From Micavibrio sp. UBA5572 (lineage in GTDB: Bacteria; Pseudomonadota; Alphaproteobacteria; Micavibrionales; Micavibrionaceae), in the NCBI GenBank assembly GCA_002425415.1, contig DIMG01000010.1, positions 153,446 through 217,445 on the forward strand: a stretch of 64,000 nucleotides of DNA, written 5' to 3'. The position numbers and the translations under genes were made by a program. The notes under the pieces are model-generated. The model was not told the DNA's origin, did not search any database, and saw only the letters and a program-made list of their open reading frames with translations. How positions within the stretch are numbered: position 1 is the stretch's first letter; each line of letters opens with the position of its first letter. This document shows, piece by piece, positions 43,218 through 52,135 of the stretch.

Positions 43218-44410
43218 GCATTTGTGCGTGCTGTTGCCACGTCTTGACCTGTTGCTGTGATGCCCAGTACCCGTCCGCCGATTGATATAGTCTGACCATC
43301 TTTTTGCGCTGTTCCGGCATGAAAGATTTCTACATTCTTTGCTGCGCCAGCTGCATCAAGATTTTTAATCGGGGTGTTTTTAATATAGGTCGCGGGATAG
43401 CCTTTTGCGGCCATGACAACGCATAAAGACGGGTTGTCCGACCATTCAGGGTGAATGGTTTGTAATTTTCCTGTTGCTGCAGCATAGAGCATATCAACGA
43501 GATCGGATTTAAGACGCATCATCAGGGTTTGGCATTCAGGGTCGCCAAAACGGACGTTATATTCCATTAGGATCGGTTTGCCGTTCACCACCATAATTCC
43601 GGCAAAAAAGACGCCGGTAAACGGGCAACCTTCGGATTTCATGGCAGAAACGGTTGGGGTCAGAATTTTTTCGAGAATTTCTTGTTCCATGGCTGGTGTT
43701 ATCAATCGTGCAGGTGAATATGCGCCCATGCCGCCGGTATTGGGGCCTGTGTCGCCGTCTCCTACTCGTTTATGATCTTGGGCAGAGGCTAAAGGTAATA
43801 AGTTTTCGCCATCACAAATGGCGAAATAGCTTATTTCTTCCCCATCAAGAAATTCTTCAATGACAATCGATGATCCTGCGTGGCCAAAGGCGTTTCCAGA
43901 CAGCATGTCTGCGACGGCTTCTTTGGCCTGTTCGATAGTTTGGGCAACGATAACGCCTTTTCCGGCAGCCAGACCATCAGCTTTAATGACGATGGGTGCG
44001 CCCAAGCGGTCGATAAATTTATTCGCAGAGTCTTTATCGGTAAAGCGTTCATAAGCGGCTGTCGGGATATTATATTTGCGGCATAAATCTTTCATAAAGC
44101 CTTTTGAGCCCTCGAGCTGCGCTGCCTTCATCGATGGGCCAAACACAGGAATGTTATGGGTGCGGAGTTGGTCTGCCAAGCCAAGAACCAGCGGGGTTTC
44201 AGGTCCTACGATACAAAAATCAATTTTCTCGGATACGGCGAGATCCGTTATGGCTTGACTATCTTCAACCGCAATTTTGATGCAGCGCGCGATTTGGGCA
44301 ATTCCTGCATTTCCAGGTGCAACGATTAACTCGTCACATAAAGGCGATTGGGTCATTTTCCAAGCCAAAGCGTGTTCACGGCCGCCTGATCCTATCAAAA
44401 GAATTTTCAT
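43127..44410 (-). CDS. purD: Phosphoribosylamine-glycine ligase
   Basis: The 427-residue ATP-grasp enzyme starts MKILLIGSGGREHALAWKM. It has the GPETPLVLGLADQL segment, VIKADGLAAGKGV, the EEFLDGEEISYFAICDG strand and NVRFGDPECQTLM (metal ligands). It adds glycine to phosphoribosylamine in purine synthesis. ATG at 44410 matches the family start; 44428 gives six extra residues. Its 3' end overlaps murI. Confidence 0.96.
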   Translation of the reverse strand: MKILLIGSGGREHALAWKMTQSPLCDELIVAPGNAGIAQIARCIKIAVEDSQAITDLAVSEKIDFCIVGPETPLVLGLADQLRTHNIPVFGPSMKAAQLEGSKGFMKDLCRKYNIPTAAYERFTDKDSANKFIDRLGAPIVIKADGLAAGKGVIVAQTIEQAKEAVADMLSGNAFGHAGSSIVIEEFLDGEEISYFAICDGENLLPLASAQDHKRVGDGDTGPNTGGMGAYSPARLITPAMEQEILEKILTPTVSAMKSEGCPFTGVFFAGIMVVNGKPILMEYNVRFGDPECQTLMMRLKSDLVDMLYAAATGKLQTIHPEWSDNPSLCVVMAAKGYPATYIKNTPIKNLDAAGAAKNVEIFHAGTAQKDGQTISIGGRVLGITATGQDVATARTNAYAAVDLIDWPEGFCRRDIAWRALSSSAAE

Positions 44411-44553
44411 GATGTCTTGCTCTTCCATTTTATGCAGAGAATTTCCGGAGAAATATAGGGGTAGGAGACAAAATGGTCAATCATTCAAGATTTTGGGTAT
44501 TCAATTGGGTATTCAATATTCTGGGTCGTGTTTCAGTTCGAAATTGATAACGA

Positions 44554-44649
44554 TTATCCCCAGATAATCCAGCCTAATAGTAGACCCATTATCCCACCTG
44601 ATATAGCAACCACCATATAAGCAATAGCAAAAGCTGATTTATCTTCCAT
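44554..44649 (-). CDS. 31-residue predicted membrane peptide
   Basis: The frame encodes MEDKSAFAIAYMVVAISGGI followed by MGLLLGWIIWG: an acidic/basic head and one long hydrophobic helix with Gly spacing. GAGGGAG lies 6 bases before the ATG. It is preceded by a highly structured 300-bp region with pairings that could hide this ribosome site, and is followed 143 bp later by purD on the same strand. No family can be assigned at this length. Confidence 0.5.
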   Translation of the reverse strand: MEDKSAFAIAYMVVAISGGIMGLLLGWIIWG

Positions 44650-44655
44650 GAAAAT

Positions 44656-44809
44656 CTCCCTCTAAACTGGTGTCGGGGAGTTAGAAAATCCACCAAATGA
44701 GGGATCATATACGCCTTTACCCTTGCGGGTTGAACATACGCGCATATCTCCCCGACCTAGTCGAGGAGTGAAATAACGGCCACTAACCGCATTTGGTAGG
44801 GATTTCTAA
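44656..44809 (-). promoter_or_regulatory. Structured RNA-like element with alternative pairings
   Basis: Four elements are seen. Arms at 44681-44699 and 44790-44809 pair over about 18 bp (ACCAAATG/CATTTGGT plus two shorter helices). 44748-44756 (CTCCCCGAC) can pair with 44760-44768 as a tight hairpin, or perfectly with 44672-44680 (GTCGGGGAG). 44707-44714 pairs with 44740-44747 around 44719-44730, which on the minus strand is ACCC-GCAA-GGGT, a GNRA tetraloop. The ribosome site of the 31-codon gene (44656-44660) can pair with 44676-44680. G-U pairs and the GNRA loop favour the minus strand as the RNA strand. A trans-acting RNA is the main alternative. Confidence 0.5.
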
Positions 44810-44841
44810 GTCCCAGAAGACCGTTTGGCCTTCCGCGTTCA

Positions 44842-44929
44842 GGATAGCCTGTTTTTGTGGATAAAAACAAGAGATTAGTATGAATCTGCTATGAGGATGA
44901 TGTTTTCTATAAAACAAAGCCTATCCACA
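44842..44929. repeat. Inverted repeat carrying two opposed DnaA boxes
   Basis: GGATAG at 44842-44847 followed by TGTTTT at 44850-44855 pairs with AAAACA and CTATCC at 44911-44926. Overlapping the arms are a perfect DnaA box in reverse (TGTGGATAA, 44856-44864) and a one-mismatch box (CTATCCACA, 44921-44929) in the opposite direction. It lies between putA and the structured element. Confidence 0.5.
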
Positions 44930-44964
44930 ATGATTTATGAATCCGACCAAAATCAATCAGATTT

Positions 44965-47943
44965 TCAGTTAAGATCTTGGGAAATCAGGTCAATATTCCC
45001 GCCTGAAGCCATGACATTATCAGAGATGCTTTGTTCTGTGGCAAAGCGGTGTAAATAGTGGGGTCCTCCTGCTTTGGGGCCTGTTCCTGATAGTCCCATA
45101 CCGCCAAAAGGTTGAACTCCGACGACAGCGCCAATCATGGATCTGTTGATATAGATGTTGCCTGCCCGAATTTTTTTACCCAGTTGATTGCAGCGGGTTT
45201 CGAGGCGTGATTGAATGCCAAAAGTCAGGCCAAAGCCTGTTTTGTTAATGTCGTCGATGATCTGGTCTAATTTTGCGGCATCAAAACGGATGATGTGCAA
45301 AATTGGCCCGAAGATTTCGCCTTTTAACTGGCCGAGAGAGTGTATCTCGTAGGCGCATGGCGCTATGAAATGACCGGATAGATTTTCTGGCAGAGGGACT
45401 TCGGTAAGTTTTTGTGCAAAGCCATCCAGATAAGCCTTATGGTTTAGAAGATTTTGCTGCGCTTCTTGATCTATGACTTCGCTGATGTCGGTTGACACAT
45501 CACGGGGTGCTCCCATGTGTAATTGCGCCATTGCCCCTTTTAAAAGGGTGATGACGCGGTCAGCAATTTCGTTTTGTAGGTATAGAACCCTCAAGGCCGA
45601 ACAGCGTTGTCCGGCAGAACCAAACGCCGAAAGAATAACATCGTCAATCACTTGTTCAGGAAGAGACGAGGAGTCAACGATCATCGCATTTTGTCCACCT
45701 GTTTCAGCGATAAGTGGGACGATTGCGCCTTTTTTAGTGGTTAACGCGTGTTGAATAGAGTGGGCGACTTCGGTTGATCCGGTGAAGGCGACTCCTGCGA
45801 CTTGTTTGTTTTGAACAAGCTCCGCCCCCAATTTTCCATCCCCATTCATGAATATAAGGGCGTCTTCCGGTATTCCGGCCTTGTGCAGCAAAGAAACGGC
45901 AAAGGCTGCGATTTGTGGGGTTTGTTCGGCGGGTTTTGCCAGAACGGTATTGCCCGCCATCAATGCAGCAGAAATTTGTCCCAGAAAAATTGCCAGAGGA
46001 AAATTCCATGGTGAAATGCAGACAAAAACGCCGCGTCCTTGAAGCCGCAAGCGGTTTAATTCTCCGGTTGGCCCTTGAAGGATTGTTCCTTGAGCAGAAA
46101 AATCGTTTTTGCCTAAGGCTGCATAATAACGCAGGAAATCAACAGCTTCACGGATTTCAGACAGGGCATCAAAAAGTGTTTTTTTGGCTTCGTCTTGCAG
46201 CAAGGCTATCAGGTTTGGGGTTTCTTTTTCCAATAAATTTGCTGCATTTTCCAAACAGGCTGCTCGGTCATGTGCCGGAGTGTTATTCCAAAAATCAAAT
46301 GCGTTTAAGGCTTTGGAAAAAGCAAGGTCGCTGGGGATTGTCGGGGTTAAGGGAATGGTCATGGTTTGTGGAATTTGTGCCAAAAGCGTATCGCGGGTTG
46401 TGCGTGATGACAGGTTAATTCCTTGTGAATTGTTGCGCTCGTTTCCAAATAAACCCTGTGGTTTGGCGAGTGGTTCGGGGCAGAATTCCAATCTGATTTT
46501 TTCAACCGGATCAGGCATCAAGTCTTGAGCTGTTATATTTTTTTGCCGCAATTTGGTTACGAATGAGGCGTTGGCACCGTTTTCCAGCATTCTGCGTACA
46601 AGATAAGGGAGTAATTCTTCATAATGGCCAACTGGGGCATAGATTGTGACGGGAATATTTTCGTCTTGTCTTAATATGTTGCCTAAAGCCGCTCCCATAC
46701 CATGAAGACGCTGAAATTCAAATCCGCTGCGGTTACTCCCTGCAAAATCAAGAATGGCGGCGGCGGTATAGGCGTTATGGGTGGCAAACATCGGGGTGAG
46801 TGTTCCTCGATGGGATAATAATTGTTGTGCAGCGACCAGATAGGATAAATCTGTCTGGCTTTTGCGTTGATAAACGGCGTAATCTGGCCAGCCTGCGATT
46901 TGCGCGCGTTTAATCTCTGTATCCCAATACGCACCTTTGACCAGACGAACTTGTAAAGTGCAGCTATTGGCGCGTGCAAATCCAACCACGGTATCAATGA
47001 CGTTCAGGCAGCGGCGGTCATAGGCTTGGACGGCTAATCCAAAGCCGCGCCAATCCGGCCGATTAAGGGATTCTATGACTTGACGAATAATTTCAAGAGA
47101 GAGTTCCAGACGGTCGGATTCTTCGGCATCAACGGTTAGGGTTACTCCTTTTTGGGCTGCCAAATGTGCCAGTTCCAGAAGGCGTTGTACCAAGACCGGT
47201 ACACAAGTTTGTGCGTGTGTCCAGTGGTAACGGGGATGGAGTGCAGACAATTTGACTGACATCCCGTGACGTAATTCCAGTGGTTTTTCCAAATCTGCAG
47301 CATTTCCGATAAGTTCAAGCGCGGATTTATAAGAGGAAAAATAACGGTCTGCGTCTTCTGCCGTTCTTGCGCCTTCGCCTAAAATATCAAAAGAGCATCG
47401 AAGGCCTTCTTTTGCTGCAAGACTTTTTACAGTTTTGAGGGCCTCTTCAATTTCTTGTCCTAAGACAAATTGACCTCCCAATTGTCTGACTGTTTGCGTC
47501 ATGGCTTTGCGGATGACGGGTTTTCCTAATGCGCTGACCAGTGATCCAATGCCGCTTAACCCGAGGGTAGATTTTGCCAAGCCCAGTCCCAGACCGGCGC
47601 TTTTCATAAAGAAATTATCGCCACCAAGATTGTTCCAGTCAGAAGCGGCTAGTTTTTCAGCAATGAGCAGGTCAGCAGTGGCTGTATCGGGAATGCGCAG
47701 CAAAGATTCGGCCAAAGTCATTAAGGCTCGTCCTTCCGGAGAGGTGAGCGAATAATGTTGTAAAAACGTCTCTATTTCAGTATTTGCACCACTTTTAGAG
47801 CGAATAGCTTCGATGTATTTTGAAGCTTTTTGAAAGATTCTTTGGGCGCGAGCATCATCCCATTCGATTTTTTGCAGCAAATCGTTCAGGTGTTCGGTCA
47901 GGTTTTGCGACTCATGCGGGGATAATGACGGGGTGCGTATCAT
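44965..47943 (-). CDS. putA: Bifunctional proline dehydrogenase / L-glutamate gamma-semialdehyde dehydrogenase PutA
   Basis: The 992-residue protein fuses a proline dehydrogenase TIM barrel (about 190-460; VRLVKGAYWDTEIKRAQ and RRMLENGANASFV) to an aldehyde dehydrogenase (about 530-985). The latter has CISPWNFPLAIF, AETGGQNAMIVDSS (catalytic Glu region) and GSAGQRCSALRVL (catalytic Cys). It oxidises proline to glutamate with FAD and NAD+. Its length matches the short PutA class without the DNA-binding domain. It sits between purD and xseA, which are commonly nearer each other in Alphaproteobacteria, so it may be an insertion. Confidence 0.95.
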   Translation of the reverse strand: MIRTPSLSPHESQNLTEHLNDLLQKIEWDDARAQRIFQKASKYIEAIRSKSGANTEIETFLQHYSLTSPEGRALMTLAESLLRIPDTATADLLIAEKLAASDWNNLGGDNFFMKSAGLGLGLAKSTLGLSGIGSLVSALGKPVIRKAMTQTVRQLGGQFVLGQEIEEALKTVKSLAAKEGLRCSFDILGEGARTAEDADRYFSSYKSALELIGNAADLEKPLELRHGMSVKLSALHPRYHWTHAQTCVPVLVQRLLELAHLAAQKGVTLTVDAEESDRLELSLEIIRQVIESLNRPDWRGFGLAVQAYDRRCLNVIDTVVGFARANSCTLQVRLVKGAYWDTEIKRAQIAGWPDYAVYQRKSQTDLSYLVAAQQLLSHRGTLTPMFATHNAYTAAAILDFAGSNRSGFEFQRLHGMGAALGNILRQDENIPVTIYAPVGHYEELLPYLVRRMLENGANASFVTKLRQKNITAQDLMPDPVEKIRLEFCPEPLAKPQGLFGNERNNSQGINLSSRTTRDTLLAQIPQTMTIPLTPTIPSDLAFSKALNAFDFWNNTPAHDRAACLENAANLLEKETPNLIALLQDEAKKTLFDALSEIREAVDFLRYYAALGKNDFSAQGTILQGPTGELNRLRLQGRGVFVCISPWNFPLAIFLGQISAALMAGNTVLAKPAEQTPQIAAFAVSLLHKAGIPEDALIFMNGDGKLGAELVQNKQVAGVAFTGSTEVAHSIQHALTTKKGAIVPLIAETGGQNAMIVDSSSLPEQVIDDVILSAFGSAGQRCSALRVLYLQNEIADRVITLLKGAMAQLHMGAPRDVSTDISEVIDQEAQQNLLNHKAYLDGFAQKLTEVPLPENLSGHFIAPCAYEIHSLGQLKGEIFGPILHIIRFDAAKLDQIIDDINKTGFGLTFGIQSRLETRCNQLGKKIRAGNIYINRSMIGAVVGVQPFGGMGLSGTGPKAGGPHYLHRFATEQSISDNVMASGGNIDLISQDLN

Positions 47944-47990
47944 GACACTCAGTATAGCATTTTTTTAAAAAACCGTGTTAAATCCTTTTT

Positions 47991-49370
47991 ATGGATGACC
48001 TTCTTTCTCCCCCTGTTTCTTCTCCTGCAAAATCAGGAGGTAATGTTCCCGAATTGTCGGTTTCCGAGCTGGCCTTCTCCCTCAAGCGGACTTTGGAGGA
48101 TACTTATGGACGTGTGCGTGTGCGTGGAGAACTTTCGCGGGTGAAAATCCATAGTTCAGGCCATTTGTATTCGGATTTGAAAGATGCGGATGCTGTTTTG
48201 AATATTGTGTGTTGGCGCGGGCAAGTCGCCAAGCTTTCTATATGCCCTGAAGAAGGGCTGGATGTTGTGTGCACAGGAAAAATCACGTCTTACCCTGCTC
48301 GGTCGAATTACCAGATGGTGGTTGAGACGATGGAGCTGGCTGGGGAAGGCGCTTTGCTTAAAATGCTCGAAGAGAGAAAAAAGCGTCTTGCTGCCGAGGG
48401 TTTATTTGATGAAAGCCGGAAGAAAAGCCGACCATTTTTGCCTCGGGTGATTGGGGTTGTGACTTCCCCGACAGGGGCGGTTATTCGTGATATTTTGCAC
48501 CGTCTGGAAGATCGATTTCCTTGCCACGTTTTGGTGTGGCCTGTTCGCGTTCAAGGGGATGGTTCTGCCCAAGAGATCGAAGCGGCTATTCGAGGGTTTA
48601 ATAATTTGCTAGAAAATGGTGACGTTTCGCGTCCCGATTTATTGATTGTTGCTCGTGGCGGGGGAAGTCTTGAAGATTTAATGCCGTTTAACGAAGAGGG
48701 TGTTGTCCGCGCTGTGGCAGAGAGTCAAATCCCTCTTATTTCTGCTGTGGGGCATGAAACGGATACGACTTTAATTGATTTTGCATCGGATTTACGTGCC
48801 CCTACTCCTACTGCTGCGGCAGAAATGGCTGTGCCGGAGCGATTGAAGTTGCTTGATTTTATAACAGAGTCTCAAAATCGACTGGTTTCTACATTAACTC
48901 GCCTTGTTCAAACATTTGGTCAGAATTTGATACATTTGGGTGCGCGATTGGGTGAGCCGGAGCGTATTTTTGAATTACGAGCGCAGTCTTTGGATCATTT
49001 ATCCGACCGTTTATCACACTCGTTGGAGACGCATATTTCTGTGGCTGGGCAAAGATTTTTACAAATTTCTGGGCAGTTGCTTCATCCCGGGCAACTTATC
49101 AATATGGCGGCTCAAAAATTAGAGCATACAGGGTTAAACTTGTTGCGGATCAGAGATGCTTTTTTGCAAGACGGGCAGAGAAAACTCGATCAGGCCGGGA
49201 AGCTTCTGGAATTGCTTTCTTTTAAATCGATTTTGGGACGTGGGTTTGCTTTGGTGCGTGACCAAAAGGGTCATGCTGTGACTTCGGTAAAGGGGCTTTC
49301 GCTTGAAGACCCTCTTTTTATTGAGTTGAAAGATGGGAAAATCAAAACAATTGTTGAAGAAATTCAATAA
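47991..49370 (+). CDS. xseA: Exodeoxyribonuclease VII large subunit
   Basis: The 459-residue protein has an N-terminal OB fold (VRVRGELSRVKIHSSGHLYSDLKD) and the catalytic core VIGVVTSPTGAVIRDI, then RPDLLIVARGGGSLEDLMPFNEE and SAVGHETDTTLIDFASDLRAPTP. A coiled-coil region follows, with the C-terminal ILGRGFALVRDQ box. With XseB it degrades single-stranded DNA. xseB is not adjacent. It is divergent from putA. Confidence 0.96.
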   Translation: MDDLLSPPVSSPAKSGGNVPELSVSELAFSLKRTLEDTYGRVRVRGELSRVKIHSSGHLYSDLKDADAVLNIVCWRGQVAKLSICPEEGLDVVCTGKITSYPARSNYQMVVETMELAGEGALLKMLEERKKRLAAEGLFDESRKKSRPFLPRVIGVVTSPTGAVIRDILHRLEDRFPCHVLVWPVRVQGDGSAQEIEAAIRGFNNLLENGDVSRPDLLIVARGGGSLEDLMPFNEEGVVRAVAESQIPLISAVGHETDTTLIDFASDLRAPTPTAAAEMAVPERLKLLDFITESQNRLVSTLTRLVQTFGQNLIHLGARLGEPERIFELRAQSLDHLSDRLSHSLETHISVAGQRFLQISGQLLHPGQLINMAAQKLEHTGLNLLRIRDAFLQDGQRKLDQAGKLLELLSFKSILGRGFALVRDQKGHAVTSVKGLSLEDPLFIELKDGKIKTIVEEIQ

Positions 49371-49388
49371 ATACCTTAAGAAAAGGTC

Positions 49389-49892
49389 ATGAAACTTCCT
49401 TCAAAAGAACTCATGGAAAAATTAGGTGTCAGTTACGCGCTGGGGCCTTATGAGACATTTCCGTGGTCGGTTTATGATATTGAAGAAGGAAAAACGTGCA
49501 GTGCTGAAGTCCGTATGAATCCCGATGGTGCTGAAATCGAAGCTGAAATCCAAATTTTTTATGATACCCCCCCTTCTGGAAAAGCCAGTATTGAGCAGAT
49601 ATTGTGGATGAAAATTAAGCCTCATCTCAAAGATCAATGGGATGTTTCCGATCTTTGGATCAGACGGGAAAATTGGGGTGGTAAAATTTATAATTGGGAA
49701 GAAAAAAGCTGTAATTTTTTCCGCGCCTGTGTTGCCGAGATCGAGCAGGGGCGTATTCCCGATATTGATGCATTGCTTGAACGTGAAATGAGCGAAAAAG
49801 AGCGGTTTTCAGGAACAAGGGGCGGTGGTGCTGGTAAATCACCTAAAATACGGCCAGAGCAAATCTTGAACATGAAGGGGCAGGGGTTTTAA
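49389..49892 (+). CDS. Conserved-looking hypothetical protein downstream of xseA
   Basis: The 167-residue protein starts MKLPSKELMEKLGVSYALGP. It is acidic, with Trp-rich segments (WMKIKPHLKDQWDVSDLWIR, NWGGKIYNWEEKSCNFFRAC) and a Gly-rich, probably disordered C-terminus (SGTRGGGAGKSPKI). No signal or membrane helix. It follows xseA by 18 bp and is likely co-transcribed. The family is not recognised; it is not the short DUF2093 protein often found after xseA. Confidence 0.6.
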   Translation: MKLPSKELMEKLGVSYALGPYETFPWSVYDIEEGKTCSAEVRMNPDGAEIEAEIQIFYDTPPSGKASIEQILWMKIKPHLKDQWDVSDLWIRRENWGGKIYNWEEKSCNFFRACVAEIEQGRIPDIDALLEREMSEKERFSGTRGGGAGKSPKIRPEQILNMKGQGF

Positions 49893-49919
49893 TTCCTTGA
49901 TTTCCAATTGTTTGATTTT

Positions 49920-50567
49920 TTAATAAGCAACAACGATACCATATTTTGTTGCGATTTCCTTTAAACCACCTTTTGTCATGACACCTGTTCCTTCAAAGAA
50001 CCAGTTTGGGCCGTTGCGTTCCAAAAACCCGACAATTACAGCGCTGGATTCTGGGTGTTCTTTAAATTCCTGGTCTAGATTGAAGCGCATTAATTCAATG
50101 CCGTTTTCATCATTCATAATTCGTAAGAAACAATTTCTAACGCTTTGTAGGTTTTGATCGCGCATTTCGGCATCATAAATCGAGATAACAAAGGCCAGAC
50201 GATACACTTCGAATGGCAAGGACATCAGGTCAACCAGAACATTTTCGTCGTCGCCGTCCCCCGCCCCTGTGCGGTTGTCGCCCATATGTTCGACAGCGCC
50301 CTCCAGACTTTTGAGGTTGTTATAGAAAACAAAGTCCTCATCCATGCGGGTTTCATTGTTTTTATCAAGGAGAAAGATGCTTAAATCAAGATCAGGGGCT
50401 TCTTTATCAAAACCGATCACATCCCAGCCTACGCCAATCATTAGTCGACGCAGGGTCGGATCAAGGCGAGTCAGGTTAACCTGCTCCCCTCGTTTAAGCT
50501 TGAAACTTTCATTCACATCACCTTGTACGGCGAGTTTTGAGGTTTCAGTAATTTTAACATCACTCAT
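49920..50567 (-). CDS. TerD family tellurium-resistance/stress protein
   Basis: The 215-residue protein has the TerD core. VNLTRLDPTLRRLMIGVGWD leads to the Ca2+-binding strand PDLDLSIFLLDKNNE. EDFVFYNNLKSLEGAVEHMG and TGAGDGDDENVLVDL supply further acidic ligands, and VYRLAFVISIYDAEMRDQN follows. It is a cytoplasmic Ca2+-binding beta sandwich. No other ter operon genes (terB, terC, terZ) are adjacent, but a second TerD-fold protein lies behind parB at 40.1 kb. Confidence 0.85.
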   Translation of the reverse strand: MSDVKITETSKLAVQGDVNESFKLKRGEQVNLTRLDPTLRRLMIGVGWDVIGFDKEAPDLDLSIFLLDKNNETRMDEDFVFYNNLKSLEGAVEHMGDNRTGAGDGDDENVLVDLMSLPFEVYRLAFVISIYDAEMRDQNLQSVRNCFLRIMNDENGIELMRFNLDQEFKEHPESSAVIVGFLERNGPNWFFEGTGVMTKGGLKEIATKYGIVVAY

Positions 50568-50713
50568 TTCAGACTCGATTTGTTAGTATCGCAGGCGAAC
50601 TTACATTACTTGTATTGTGCCACTGTTCAGGTTTACGCGAAAGTCCTTAAAATTTGATTTATGGTTTTCTTAATTAGTTTCGCTTTATCGTTTTTGTGCT
50701 TTTTTCTTGTTGT

Positions 50714-51448
50714 TTATGATGCGTCTGGTATTGGCGTTTTGTGTTCTTCTGCCTCATCATCGGCTGTTTCATATAAAAACCATGTCGGGTCTTTGGCTTT
50801 AATATCACGGCCAAATGTCCAGACATCATTCATAATGGTTATTTTATCGGGATTTCCTGACAAAATGTTTCCTTCCCTGTCTTTAACAACGCATGTTTCT
50901 TCAGCAATAAAGCGAATCTTGATAAAAGCCATGCGCTCGATTCTGGTAATATCGAGAATTTCAGCGCTTTTTACAGCATGGATGTCGGTTATGACGGTTT
51001 CTCCACGCATTGCGCGGTCGTTGATTTCTTGTTCAAATGCGTGAAAGACGCCTTTAGACAGAAGGTCTTTGAGTGTTGCGAGATCAGCGCGGGCAAAGGA
51101 TTCAACAATCATTGCAAAGGCATCTTTTGCTCCGGTAATAAAACGCGGAGGATCAAAATCAGGAATATCACGGATAAGGGCAATCAAGGATTCTGCAACA
51201 TTTGTATCGGAAACCTTGATTCCTTGGATCGGGGACGGGTTATTCTCGTCAGTTTCGCTGGCATGGTCTTTTATTTGACCCAGAATATGAGATAACGATT
51301 CTGATTTTTTGCCTTCAATTTTGTCTTGCAGGTCTTTTGCAATATCCGAGCGATCCTGCTCGTCTCCGTGCTTATTGCCCAGCGTATTTCTAAGCCAGAA
51401 AATCATAACAGCGGCAATCACAATATATATAAGAAGGTCGGCGGGCAC
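50714..51448 (-). CDS. Tim44/TimA-like domain protein
   Basis: The 244-residue protein starts (GTG) with PADLLIYIVIAAVMIFWLRN, a single N-terminal membrane anchor. A charged linker and a Tim44-like domain follow (about 100-230; FITGAKDAFAMIVESFARADLATLKDLLS). The family is common in Alphaproteobacteria beside secB and is thought to act at the inner membrane. GTG at 51448 has AGGGA upstream; the longer frame to 51745 is rejected because it runs antisense through secB. Confidence 0.85.
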   Translation of the reverse strand: MPADLLIYIVIAAVMIFWLRNTLGNKHGDEQDRSDIAKDLQDKIEGKKSESLSHILGQIKDHASETDENNPSPIQGIKVSDTNVAESLIALIRDIPDFDPPRFITGAKDAFAMIVESFARADLATLKDLLSKGVFHAFEQEINDRAMRGETVITDIHAVKSAEILDITRIERMAFIKIRFIAEETCVVKDREGNILSGNPDKITIMNDVWTFGRDIKAKDPTWFLYETADDEAEEHKTPIPDAS

Positions 51449-51598
51449 AGAATCATCCCTTGTTTGGAGTGTATACCCCCTTAATATAAGCGATTTATTG
51501 TAATCTACAAGGGAAACACGAGTTGTTCTTTTGTTGTGGGAGGTAAAAAATTCTGCTAACCAGAGGAACTCAATATTACTAAAGGATAATGTCATAAA

Positions 51599-52102
51599 AT
51601 GAACGATCAGAATAATAGGCCTGAAATGGATCCCAATAGTGTTACGCCGTCCAATTTGCCGGTTATGGTTCATGCTCAATATGTCAAAGATTTGTCTTTC
51701 GAAAATCCTGGCGCGCCCTTTTCCCTGAAGGCGACCCAAGAACAACCGAAAATGGATGTGAATATCACTCTGGATGCCAAACCTTTGGAAGATGGTCAGG
51801 TCAAATCCTTGTACGAAGTGTCAATCCGTTTGTCGGCTCGTGCGATACGTGGTGAGCAAACTATCTATATTGCCGAGGTTTTGTACAGTATTGCGGCTTC
51901 GATGCCCAATGTTGCCGAAGATCATCATCATCCTCTGTTGTTGGTGGAAATTCCAAAATTAGGGTTTCCATTTGCTCGTAAAGTGTTGGCTGACCTTATT
52001 CAAGATGGTGGTTATCCACCTTTATTGCTTGGACCAGTCGATTTTGCCGCTATGTATCTCGAGCGATTTGCAAAAAAAGACGAGGATAAAGGGGTGGTCT
52101 AG
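51599..52102 (+). CDS. secB: Protein-export chaperone SecB
   Basis: The 167-residue acidic protein has VHAQYVKDLSFENPGAP, VSIRLSARAIRGEQTIYIAEV, and HPLLLVEIPKLGFPFARKVLADLIQDGGYPPLLLGPVDF-type C-terminal residues typical of SecB. It holds preproteins unfolded and hands them to SecA. It is divergent from the Tim44-like gene, the normal alphaproteobacterial arrangement, and ends with a terminator at 52146. Confidence 0.95.
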   Translation: MNDQNNRPEMDPNSVTPSNLPVMVHAQYVKDLSFENPGAPFSLKATQEQPKMDVNITLDAKPLEDGQVKSLYEVSIRLSARAIRGEQTIYIAEVLYSIAASMPNVAEDHHHPLLLVEIPKLGFPFARKVLADLIQDGGYPPLLLGPVDFAAMYLERFAKKDEDKGVV

Positions 52103-52135
52103 GTGGCGTTGTCTTATCAGGCTTTTACCGGAATC

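Noticed and set aside
44670..44860. Cobalamin riboswitch on the plus strand
   Set aside because: AAGTCCCAGAAGACCG slightly resembles a B12 box, but the core elements are missing and the only plus-direction neighbour is the convergent 3' end of putA.
44650..44870. tmRNA, SRP RNA or RNase P RNA
   Set aside because: None of their conserved cores (tag frame and tRNA-like end, GGAA/GCAG apical loop, GAGGAAAGUC) is present.
51449..51745. N-terminal extension of the Tim44-like frame
   Set aside because: It runs antisense through the 5' end of secB; the GTG at 51448 gives a normal anchor and has a ribosome site.
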